This document shows positions 1 to 7,648 of a stretch of 64,000 bases of DNA, piece after piece. The translations under genes were made by a program, and so were the position numbers. The first letter of the stretch is position 1; the number at the start of each line of letters is the position of its first letter. The stretch spans positions 1,302,001 to 1,366,000 of the forward strand of contig NZ_AP031573.1 in assembly GCF_041154745.1 (NCBI RefSeq), read 5' to 3'. This stretch comes from Flavobacterium sp. CFS9 (GTDB lineage Bacteria; Bacteroidota; Bacteroidia; Flavobacteriales; Flavobacteriaceae). Below the pieces are notes generated by a model that was not told the origin of the DNA, did no database searches, and worked only from the letters and a program-made list of their open reading frames with translations.

Positions 1-345
1 GAAAAGGGAGTCCCTACTCCGCTTGTAGCGACTATGATGCGTGCGCCTATGAGTCGAATGGATGTTTTAACTTCTGAAGAAATTGAAGGAATCAATAGTA
101 AATCGAAACTCGTAAAAAAATACCTGGAGGAAATTGATCGGGAAAGTGCCTACGAAATTCTGAACAAGAAAATTGAAGACGCTACTCAGGCGGCTGCAGA
201 ACAAGAGGAAGAAACTCCGGCAAAATCATCTAAATCTGAACCAAGCACCGCTAGCGTTGTTGGTAAATCGGTTTTAAAAGTAGTTACCAGCGCTACCTTT
301 ATAAGAGGCGTCTTTGGAGTTTTATCCAAAATATTTAAAAAGTGA
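1..345 (+). CDS. HerA-like helicase (DUF853), C-terminal fragment
   Basis: The frame is open from the first base, so this is the 3' end of a gene that starts outside the window. The visible 114 residues begin with a Gly-x-Pro-Thr-Pro stretch followed by LVATMMRAPMSRMDVLT, which resembles the C-terminal part of DUF853/YjgR-type HerA-like ATPases. An acidic, Ala/Ser-rich linker follows, then a basic, hydrophobic tail ending GVFGVLSKIFKK, also typical of this family. The family is predicted to be a membrane- or DNA-associated P-loop ATPase. The Walker motifs would lie upstream and cannot be checked here. The gene ends at a TGA and is followed by a strong bidirectional hairpin. Internal ATGs at the left edge are not the true start. 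Confidence 0.72.
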   Translation, partial: EKGVPTPLVATMMRAPMSRMDVLTSEEIEGINSKSKLVKKYLEEIDRESAYEILNKKIEDATQAAAEQEEETPAKSSKSEPSTASVVGKSVLKVVTSATFIRGVFGVLSKIFKK

Positions 346-356
346 CAATATCAAAA

Positions 357-421
357 GTCAATAACAATGTCAATGACAATTTAAAATTGATTTTTTGACA
401 TTGTTATTGACATTGCTTTTT
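357..421. terminator. Bidirectional terminator between HerA-like gene and kmo
   Basis: A perfect 17-base inverted repeat (357-373 with 395-411) is followed by a T-run on the plus strand. It lies between two convergent genes, so it can end transcription of the HerA-like gene and of kmo. Confidence 0.8.
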
Positions 422-431
422 TGAAATTAAT

Positions 432-1772
432 TTATTTCTGGAGTAATTCCAGAATTTTATTTTCTACTTCAGGACTGCTCCAGATGTTTTCAATATTTTC
501 TATTCGTAAAATCTCCTCCATAATGATGTTTTGAAAATCTCCGATCGCCAAAGCTTCAGTATACGGACGATCGCTAAAGGTTACCCGACTGTAAAGCGGA
601 ATCCATTTATCAGGATGTTTATCTGAGAATGCTTTTTCAATTTTCTTTTGCAATAAGAATTTCTCATCAGCTGTTTTGGTACTCATCTCCATAAAATTTC
701 GATAAGACAATTCGGCAATCGCGTCGGCATTGGGTTTACGTGAGATTTGATACTCGGAAAAAATCTTCTTCCAGTCGTCTCCGTATTTTTCGATCATTTC
801 ATTTAAAACGGTGATATCTTCAAAACCCGCATTCATACCTTGTCCGTAAAAAGGAACAATTGCATGACAGGCATCTCCGATCAAAGCAATTTTATTTTCG
901 TATGTCCATGGAAAACATTTCATGGTGACCAAAGTACTGGTCGGATTTTTAAAGAAATCTTCAGCCAGCTTCGGAATGACTTCGATCGAGTCCGGGAAAT
1001 TCTTCAAAAAGAAGTCTTCGACCATTTTACGATCTGTAAGCGATGCAAATGAATTTTCTCCTTCAAAAGGCATAAACAAAGTACAGGTAAAACTTCCATC
1101 GAGATTAGGAAGTGCAATTAACATGTACTCGCCACGCGGCCATATATGAAAAGAGTTTTTATCTAATTTATGCGAAGCATCTGTATTTGCAGGGATGTTT
1201 AGCTCTTTGTACCCCATATTCAAAAATTCCTGTGAATAATTGAACATGCTTTGACGCTGCATTCTGTGTCGTATTCTCGAGAAAGCACCATCGGCACCAA
1301 AAACCATATCGTATTTTTTCTCTTCCCACTCTCCTCTTTCGGTTTCACCTATGTGTAACGTAGCATCGTTTAACGTTACGTCCCAAATTTTTTGTTCGAA
1401 AAGAAATTCTGCGCCGGCTTCTTCCGCAAGATCAATCATTTTCCGGTTTAAAGTTCCTCTGGAAATGGAATAAATGGACTCGCCTTCCTGACCATAGTTC
1501 TGGAAATTGAGTTTATCGACCAAATGAATGGCACGTTTGTCCATTGGAATAGCGATTTCCCGCACGGCATCTCCAACGCCAACACCATCAAGAGCCTTCC
1601 AACCCCGGTTTGACATTGCCAAATTTATTGAACGACCTGAGAAATTAATTTTACGAATATCGGGGCTACGATCATAAACATGAACGGTATGGCCTGCTTT
1701 TTTAAGATAAATCGCCAAAAGTGATCCTACTAATCCGGAACCAACAACAGCAATTTTTAATGGAGTTTGCAT
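432..1772 (-). CDS. kmo: Kynurenine 3-monooxygenase
   Basis: FAD-dependent aromatic hydroxylase that converts L-kynurenine to 3-hydroxykynurenine with NADPH and O2. The N-terminus carries the Rossmann FAD motif (VVGSGLVGSLLA, about residues 10-21). The GD-box (GDACHAIVPFYGQGMNAGFED region, about residues 300-320) is intact, and so is the Arg/Asn-rich substrate segment SGRSINLAMSNRG near residue 50. Its 446 residues fit the family. The ATG at 1772 is used rather than a TTG one codon upstream. Kynureninase lies 12.6 kb away on the same strand, so the pathway genes are near each other but not in one operon. The downstream hairpin at 357-421 would end the transcript. Confidence 0.93.
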   Translation of the reverse strand: MQTPLKIAVVGSGLVGSLLAIYLKKAGHTVHVYDRSPDIRKINFSGRSINLAMSNRGWKALDGVGVGDAVREIAIPMDKRAIHLVDKLNFQNYGQEGESIYSISRGTLNRKMIDLAEEAGAEFLFEQKIWDVTLNDATLHIGETERGEWEEKKYDMVFGADGAFSRIRHRMQRQSMFNYSQEFLNMGYKELNIPANTDASHKLDKNSFHIWPRGEYMLIALPNLDGSFTCTLFMPFEGENSFASLTDRKMVEDFFLKNFPDSIEVIPKLAEDFFKNPTSTLVTMKCFPWTYENKIALIGDACHAIVPFYGQGMNAGFEDITVLNEMIEKYGDDWKKIFSEYQISRKPNADAIAELSYRNFMEMSTKTADEKFLLQKKIEKAFSDKHPDKWIPLYSRVTFSDRPYTEALAIGDFQNIIMEEILRIENIENIWSSPEVENKILELLQK

Positions 1773-1944
1773 CAAGAAAAATCTAAATATAAGATCGTAA
1801 AAATAAGTAATAAATATACATAAGCTTTAAAATAAAGGAAATATTTAGCATTTAAGCTTTCTAATCCGCAAGATATCAGTCGAACAAAATACAAGACGAA
1901 ACTTTTTTACTATCTTTCGTATCCATTCAATCAAAAATCAAATC

Positions 1945-2409
1945 ATGAAAAAATCAATCTTACTGCTTTTTATTGTCCTTACAGCTGGTACAATACAGGC
2001 TCAAACGAACGAAGAGGTTCTTAAAATGGCTCAGTTGAAAACTGAAATCATCAAAATGGACAGTTTACTCTTTACTGTGGCTTTCAACGAATGCAAAACA
2101 GACCTTTTCAAGAAAATTATGGCCAACGATCTGGAGTTTTATGACGATCGTTCGGGATTAAACGCTTCTAAAGAAAATGAAATCAAAGCTTTTCTGGAAA
2201 GATGCGAGAGACCTGAAAAACTGACCCGAAAACTAAACTCAACAACCGTGGATAAACTGGGTGATTATGGTGCGGTTCAATTGGGCGAACACACATTCCT
2301 TGTCAATGGTGTCCCTGTTGGAACTGCAAAATTTATTCACATCTGGGAAAGAAAAAACAACAGCTGGGTTGTAAAACGCATTGTAAGTTATGAGCATCGG
2401 GCTATTTAA
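1945..2409 (+). CDS. Secreted NTF2-like (DUF4440-type) protein
   Basis: A 154-residue protein with a signal peptide (cleavage near GTIQAQ, residue 20) and one small alpha+beta barrel of the SnoaL/NTF2-like type. The core runs from DSLLFTVAFNECKTD to the C-terminal strand SWVVKRIVSYEHR. The same pattern (DSLLF, FN-C, EFY-D-x-G) recurs at the N-terminus of the protein at 3487-5016, so the two are paralogous. Such domains bind small ligands or act as immunity or enzyme subunits; the function here is unknown. A near-consensus minus-7 element (TATCTTTC, 1911-1918) lies 27 bases upstream of the start. Confidence 0.7.
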   Translation: MKKSILLLFIVLTAGTIQAQTNEEVLKMAQLKTEIIKMDSLLFTVAFNECKTDLFKKIMANDLEFYDDRSGLNASKENEIKAFLERCERPEKLTRKLNSTTVDKLGDYGAVQLGEHTFLVNGVPVGTAKFIHIWERKNNSWVVKRIVSYEHRAI

Positions 2410-2599
2410 AAAATAGTCCTTCGTCCCAACAATATTTATTATAGTAATATTACTTAGGAATGGAAGACTGTCAAAAGCCAATATTCCCCTTATTTTATAT
2501 AGGAAAACAACCTCAACTATTGTGATATAAAAATGGTATTTTAGCTTAGAAATTTTGTTTCAAAAAACGAGAAACATACTCTAACTGATTACCTCTATA

Positions 2600-3406
2600 A
2601 TGAATCTCTATTCGGAATATTACGTAAGCGAGAAAAGCGAGCGGTTTGTTACCAAAATCTGGTGTCTGGATAATGGCAATGGAAAAACGACTGTTGAAAA
2701 CAAACTCGTTTTGCCTAATGGCTGTTTTAATCTGGCAATTATTTCGGGAGCATCCATAGAAGTACATACCAGTAAGCGAAAATATGAAATGAACGAAGGA
2801 TTTTACTTTTGTTCGCAAATGACGAACAAAGTTTTGGTCAACATAAGACCTAAGACCAAAGTAACTATCATTCAATTGCAAACCTGGACACTTTCGATGT
2901 TTCCTCAGTACGATCTAAGTACTTTTATTGATTCTATTATTGAAATCGATCCTGCCGAATTGCCTTTTACCTCTAAAATAAAAAACAACTTAAATCTTGA
3001 CATTCCCTCATTATTGATGATGCTGAATGTCTATTTTGAAGAATTAAACTTCACCAATCCGAATAAAAATACCATCGAAAGCATCTGCGAAATCATCAGA
3101 CGTCACAACGAAGAAATTTCGGTTTCGGAAATTGGGGAGATTTTAAAGGTCTCTCAGCGGTTGTTGCAGATGAAGTTTAAAACAGCGACAGGACTTACGA
3201 TTAAAAAATACATTCAGATTTTAAAATTCAGAAAATCAGTGGATCAAATGGTGCATTCGAATCCTGAAAAACTCAGTCTGACAGAGGTTGCGCTTTACAA
3301 TAAGTATTTTGACCAGTCTCATTTTATAAAACAATTTAAAGGAGTTATGAAAACAACTCCAAAAACATTCAACTCCAGTTTGTACTTTCTTTCTAAAAAA
3401 AGATAA
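2600..3406 (+). CDS. AraC-family transcriptional regulator
   Basis: 268 residues. The C-terminal 100 carry the two helix-turn-helix units of AraC/XylS proteins (EEISVSEIGEILKVSQRLLQMKFK, then LTEVALYNKYFDQSHFIKQFK and TPKTF). The N-terminal 150 residues resemble the small sensor domain of Bacteroidota AraC regulators (opening NLYSEYYVSEKSERF; PNGCFNLAIISG). It sits between a secreted NTF2-like protein and a NTF2/beta-lactamase fusion on the same strand, and probably controls one or both. No operator could be recognised. The start is the only suitable ATG before the conserved N-terminus. Confidence 0.85.
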   Translation: MNLYSEYYVSEKSERFVTKIWCLDNGNGKTTVENKLVLPNGCFNLAIISGASIEVHTSKRKYEMNEGFYFCSQMTNKVLVNIRPKTKVTIIQLQTWTLSMFPQYDLSTFIDSIIEIDPAELPFTSKIKNNLNLDIPSLLMMLNVYFEELNFTNPNKNTIESICEIIRRHNEEISVSEIGEILKVSQRLLQMKFKTATGLTIKKYIQILKFRKSVDQMVHSNPEKLSLTEVALYNKYFDQSHFIKQFKGVMKTTPKTFNSSLYFLSKKR

Positions 3407-3486
3407 GATTTTCGCATTTGTACAATTTTCAGGTTTTAGATTGCAGTACTATTGCAAAATCATCAATCAATCAAAATTAATACAAA

Positions 3487-5016
3487 ATGAAAATCAACAA
3501 ATCCGTTTTCCGGTTCAGAGTTCTCTTAATTGGAATATTCCTTTTTCAAATCCAAATTGGATTCTCACAGGAAGAAAAAAACTCTCCATTGTACAAGACC
3601 ATTATGTCGAAAGACAGCCTACTTTTTAATGTAGGCTTTAATACTTGTGATGTATCACAATTCGAAAATTTGTACAGCGACAGCTTTGAATTTTATCATG
3701 ACAAAGATGGTCCTTCTGATAAGGCTCTTTTTTTAGTCAATCTCAAAAAAGGTTTGTGCAAATCGGTTGAAACTTACAAAGCCCGAAGATACCTGGTTCC
3801 AAACAGCACTGAAATTTATCCGTTGTATCAAAAAGGCGTATTGTATGGCGCTGTTCAAATAGGCATTCATCAGTTTTACGAAAAATCAGCAGGAAAAAAT
3901 GAATCTCTTGCCGACGTGAAGGAGAAATTTGGCAGTACGGCACGATTTACTCATTTATGGATTTTAGAAAATGGTGATTGGAAACTTAAAAGATCTCTTA
4001 GTTACGATCATCAGGAAACCAGTACAGCGGGCACCCAAACGGATATTTTTGACAATGATTCCGAAATTAAAAAATGGCTGGTTCAGAATAATGTTCCGGC
4101 ACTGGGCATTGGTGTGATCAATGATGGAAAACTACAGGAAGTAAAAGTCTTTGGTGAACTTAAAAAAGGAGTTGCTGCACCTTATAATACGATTTGGAAT
4201 GTGGCCTCTCTGACTAAACCCATTACTGCCATCGTCGCTTTAAAATTAGTAAGTTCCGGAAAATGGGATCTCGACGAACCTCTTTACAAATACTGGTCGG
4301 ATCCGGATATCGCAAATGATCCGAATACTAAATTATTAACGACAAGAATTGTCTTAAGCCATCAAACCGGTTTTCCGAATTGGAGACATATGAATGAATC
4401 CGGCAAATTGGATTTCAAATTCAAACCCGGAACAAAATATAAATACTCAGGAGAAGGTATGGAATATTTGCGAAAAGCTCTGGAAAAGAAATTCCGTAAA
4501 TCATTGGATCAATTAGCAAATGAATTGATTTTTACACCGCTTAAAATGAATGACACCAAATTTACCTGGGGTGCCATAACAGATGTTACGAGATATGCCA
4601 TTGGTTACGACAATAAAGGAAATGCTTATGAACCTGTCAAAAATAAAACGGCAAGTGCAGCCGATGATTTGCTGACAACCCTTGAAGATTACGGGACATT
4701 TCTATGCAGTGTGATGAACAGTGATGGTTTGAGCAAAAAAGTTTATGAAGACATGACAGCTCATCAGGTTCAAACCAAGAAGAACAAATACTTTGGTTTA
4801 GGTTTTGAGATTTATGATTTAGGAAATGATGATTTCGCTTTATCGCATGGCGGGGCTGACAATGGGGTTCAGACGATTTTCATGTTACTCCCAAAAACCA
4901 AACAAGGGCTAATTATTTTTACCAATGTTGATGATGGATATAAGGTTTACGAAAAAATCCTTACACATTACATGGGTGAAAAAGGGAAGAAAATAATTGA
5001 GATTGAAACCAAGTAA
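3487..5016 (+). CDS. Secreted NTF2-like/beta-lactamase-fold serine hydrolase fusion
   Basis: 509 residues. A signal peptide (ends near GFSQE, residue 28) is followed by a NTF2-like domain (about 30-175) related to the 1945-2409 protein, then a class C beta-lactamase-fold domain (about 190-500). The serine hydrolase motifs are SLTK (catalytic Ser and Lys, about residue 241), YSG in place of the more usual YxN, and HGG (about residue 457). Members of this fold include esterases, D-aminopeptidases and penicillin-binding proteins, so the substrate cannot be given and resistance to beta-lactams should not be assumed. It is probably periplasmic. The fusion arrangement next to a lone NTF2-like paralogue is unusual. 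Confidence 0.8.
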   Translation: MKINKSVFRFRVLLIGIFLFQIQIGFSQEEKNSPLYKTIMSKDSLLFNVGFNTCDVSQFENLYSDSFEFYHDKDGPSDKALFLVNLKKGLCKSVETYKARRYLVPNSTEIYPLYQKGVLYGAVQIGIHQFYEKSAGKNESLADVKEKFGSTARFTHLWILENGDWKLKRSLSYDHQETSTAGTQTDIFDNDSEIKKWLVQNNVPALGIGVINDGKLQEVKVFGELKKGVAAPYNTIWNVASLTKPITAIVALKLVSSGKWDLDEPLYKYWSDPDIANDPNTKLLTTRIVLSHQTGFPNWRHMNESGKLDFKFKPGTKYKYSGEGMEYLRKALEKKFRKSLDQLANELIFTPLKMNDTKFTWGAITDVTRYAIGYDNKGNAYEPVKNKTASAADDLLTTLEDYGTFLCSVMNSDGLSKKVYEDMTAHQVQTKKNKYFGLGFEIYDLGNDDFALSHGGADNGVQTIFMLLPKTKQGLIIFTNVDDGYKVYEKILTHYMGEKGKKIIEIETK

Positions 5017-5371
5017 ATCTAAATTCAAAAAAGTGATGTATATAAAATCCTTATTCCGAAATCTATGGTAAAACTATGTATTCTTATAGTGTTATATTTA
5101 AGTGAAGTTCTATTTGCATAAACCTATTATTGATTTGAAAGAAATTTGTTAGTTATGAGCATAGGTCTATATAGAGAAGTTCCTGGCGGTTCTGGCCTAT
5201 GCTCTCCCGCAAGAGTGTTAAGAAAAAGATAAAAAAAGGATCGATCCTGAAACATAATTGAAAATCTGTCGTCTAACAAAAGACAACGACATAATCCTGA
5301 ACAGATTAAAGAGTTTCAATCATCAAATCAAAAATCAATCACGGAGTCACTAACCTTAACCATCAATCAAT
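5017..5371. other. 355-bp intergenic region with possible RNA structure
   Basis: No ORF with coding character. It contains a 9-bp perfect inverted repeat, GAGCATAGG (5157-5165) with CCTATGCTC (5196-5204), enclosing a 30-base loop with a small ctatatag palindrome. A second interrupted inverted repeat (gtcgtct...agacaacgac) lies near 5267-5290. Neither ends in a T-run, so they are not standard terminators. They may be a structured leader or remnant sequence; no known riboswitch was recognised. Confidence 0.3.
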
Positions 5372-6835
5372 ATGCAAAAACCAATCAAACTAGTTGTTCT
5401 TAGCGTTCTTTTTCTATTTTTCGCTCTGAACATTTCTTCCGCACAGGATAAAGCCAAACAAATTGACCAATTGTTAAGTACCTACAATCAATACGGTCAA
5501 TTTAATGGTTCGGTACTGGTTGCCGAAAATGGAAAGGTAATTTTTAAAAAAGGCTTTGGTTCAGCCAATATGGAATGGGATATTCCGAATCAGGCTGATA
5601 CCAAATTCAGACTAGGCTCGATCACCAAGCAATTTACCGCTTTTTTGATCTTAAAATTAGTGGATGACGGAAAACTAAAACTGGACGTCCCTATCAGTAC
5701 TTACTTACCGGATTACCCTAAAGAAACCGGAGATCTAATAACGCTTCATCATTTACTAACCCATACTTCGGGAATTCCAAATTATACGGCCACACCAAAT
5801 TTTCTTAGAGATAAAAGCCGCAATCCTTATACTCCGGAAGACTTTGTAAAAACATTTAATAAACTTCCTCTGGAATTCAAACCGGGTGAAAAATTCAATT
5901 ATAGTAATTCAGGATATTTCCTTCTGGGATATATTATCGAAAAAGTTACCGGTAAAACCTACGAGCAATATTTGCAGGAAACTATTCTTACTCCTTTAAA
6001 AATGGCAAACAGTGGTTTTGATCATAGTGAAGTTATTCTTAAAAACAGAGCAGCGGGTTATGAAAAACAAGGCAAAAATTTTGTCAATTCTTCTTTCATT
6101 GACATGAGTATTCCCTATGCGGCGGGATCTTTATATTCTACTGTCGAAGATTTATATTTATGGGATCAGGCACTTTATACGACTAAATTGCTTTCAGAAA
6201 AATCTATGGAGTCATTTTTTAAACCTTACATAAAAGCCTGGGGGGATTTTTACAGTTACGGCTGGTTTATTACGGAAGCTAGTAATGGCAATAAGGACAA
6301 ACTAAAAGTCACAGAGCACGGTGGAGGAATCAACGGATTTAACACGCTCATTTCACGTGTGCCTGCTGATAAAATTCTAGTGGTGTTACTTAACAATACT
6401 GGCAATACTGTTTTGGGCGAAATGAACACTGCTATTCGTGCTATTTTGTACAACCAGCCTTATAAACCTGCCCGAAAATCGTTGGCTGTTGATTTATTGG
6501 ATGTTTTCTCTACCAAAGGTGTCACAGCCGGAATTGATACTTATAAAAAGTTCAAGAACGATCCAACATTCGTTATTAAAGAAAACGACATGAACGAAGC
6601 CGGTTATCAATTACTGCAAAGTGGAAAAAAGAAAGAAGCTATTGAAATTTTTAAAATTAATGCGGAGACTTTTCCGAAATCCGGAAATGTGTACGATAGT
6701 TTAGGAGAAGCTTATTTGGCTGATGGAGATAAAAAACTGGCGATTGTCAATTATTCCAAATCAGTTGAACTGGATCCTTCAAATGAAAACGGAAAAAAAG
6801 TATTAGAAGAAATTTCTAAAAACAAAACGAAATAA
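5372..6835 (+). CDS. Secreted serine hydrolase (beta-lactamase family) with C-terminal TPR
   Basis: 487 residues with a signal peptide (to about ISSAQ, residue 25). The beta-lactamase/class C fold spans about 30-365 with SITK (catalytic Ser/Lys, about residue 83), YSN (about residue 183) and HGG (about residue 329), all intact. A short C-terminal tetratricopeptide-like region (VYDSLGEAYLADGDKKLAI, about 448-466) follows. This combination is common in Bacteroidota 'beta-lactamase family' proteins, whose substrates are mostly unknown and are often peptides or esters rather than antibiotics. It is a second enzyme of this fold just downstream of the fusion at 3487, but lacks the NTF2 domain and is separated by 355 bp, so it is likely transcribed on its own. 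Confidence 0.82.
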   Translation: MQKPIKLVVLSVLFLFFALNISSAQDKAKQIDQLLSTYNQYGQFNGSVLVAENGKVIFKKGFGSANMEWDIPNQADTKFRLGSITKQFTAFLILKLVDDGKLKLDVPISTYLPDYPKETGDLITLHHLLTHTSGIPNYTATPNFLRDKSRNPYTPEDFVKTFNKLPLEFKPGEKFNYSNSGYFLLGYIIEKVTGKTYEQYLQETILTPLKMANSGFDHSEVILKNRAAGYEKQGKNFVNSSFIDMSIPYAAGSLYSTVEDLYLWDQALYTTKLLSEKSMESFFKPYIKAWGDFYSYGWFITEASNGNKDKLKVTEHGGGINGFNTLISRVPADKILVVLLNNTGNTVLGEMNTAIRAILYNQPYKPARKSLAVDLLDVFSTKGVTAGIDTYKKFKNDPTFVIKENDMNEAGYQLLQSGKKKEAIEIFKINAETFPKSGNVYDSLGEAYLADGDKKLAIVNYSKSVELDPSNENGKKVLEEISKNKTK

Positions 6836-6854
6836 CTCTTAACACCCCTCTTTA

Positions 6855-6906
6855 AAAAACTCCGCTAAAATTGATTTTGAATCAGTTTTAGCGGAGTTTT
6901 TTGTTA
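6855..6906 (+). terminator. Rho-independent terminator
   Basis: A 17-bp stem, CTCCGCTAAAA... with ...TTTTAGCGGAG, has a 3-base loop and only one G-U pair and is followed by TTTTTT. It lies 20 bases after the serine hydrolase stop codon. Confidence 0.9.
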
Positions 6907-7038
6907 CAATTTCTAACAGTCAGATTCGGTAATTTAGCATTAAAAGAACTATTTTAGCGCTGCCCAAAAAAACAATAATAAACCCTCAAATTAACGTGAT
7001 TTACAACAAGAACTGTTGTGAACTGTTTTACTTAACCT

Positions 7039-7482
7039 ATGAAAAAATTAAAGAAACAAATTCTTTTAGTATTAGTATTGTGCCTGTTTATTCCTTTTAT
7101 CGGTCATTCTCAAACCTCAACCAAGACAGTCCCGATGCCGAGCCAGCAAAACAAAATTATCATTGATAAAATTGTTGAGGCTGCCCGATACAAAAACTAT
7201 GTCACCGATTTTTGTCTGGCCACTATTAGCGAAGCTGCACTTAAAGAAAAATGGAATGATCAGAAAACAGTCGAAATAACGGCGAGTATCAACTACAAAA
7301 ACTTCCGTGATGCCGTTTATAATATGTTTGCGTTTTATAATGAAATAGAATTGGAAACACTTTTAAAAACTTATCAAAAAGATACAATCTATCAAACAAC
7401 CAATGTCATGGTTACGAATGATGCACTGGGTTATAATCTGGAAATATTTGCAAATGATATTGTTCGGGGGAAGTATAAATAG
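7039..7482 (+). CDS. Hypothetical secreted protein
   Basis: 147 residues with a clear signal peptide (basic start, hydrophobic core LLVLVLCLFIPFI, cleavage near GHSQ at residue 25). The mature part is helical in composition (IIDKIVEAARYKNYVTDFCLATISEAALKEKW) with one Cys and no motif I recognise. It stands alone: a terminator precedes it and a hairpin separates it from the convergent penicillin acylase gene. Function unknown; likely periplasmic. Confidence 0.6.
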   Translation: MKKLKKQILLVLVLCLFIPFIGHSQTSTKTVPMPSQQNKIIIDKIVEAARYKNYVTDFCLATISEAALKEKWNDQKTVEITASINYKNFRDAVYNMFAFYNEIELETLLKTYQKDTIYQTTNVMVTNDALGYNLEIFANDIVRGKYK

Positions 7483-7546
7483 GTTCAGAGTTGCAGGGGC
7501 TCAAAGCGACAAAGTTTTTTTTAGATTCTGAGGTTCTGAGGTTTTA

Positions 7547-7578
7547 ATCTTTGTCAAAGCGTAAGCTTTGACAAAGAT
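7547..7578. terminator. Perfect 14-bp hairpin between convergent genes
   Basis: ATCTTTGTCAAAGC is exactly repeated in inverse after a 4-base loop. It has no clear T-run but sits between two convergent genes. It may be a terminator core or one of the dispersed hairpin repeats of this genome. Confidence 0.5.
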
Positions 7579-7600
7579 GTAATCATAAAAACGCAAAAGA

Positions 7601-7627
7601 AACCTTGCGAATCTTTGCGGTAAAACC
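7601..7627. repeat. Short dispersed repeat (copy 1)
   Basis: The segment aaccttgcgaatctttgcgg plus taaaac recurs as aaccttgcgagctttgcgg plus taaaac at 37375-37400. Both lie in intergenic DNA between unrelated genes. Confidence 0.5.
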
Positions 7628-7648
7628 AACAAACCTGAAACTAAAAAA

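Noticed and set aside
3487..6835. Antibiotic-resistance beta-lactamases
   Set aside because: Both proteins have the class C fold motifs, but the family is dominated by esterases and peptidases and the first has YSG at the YxN position; resistance cannot be claimed.
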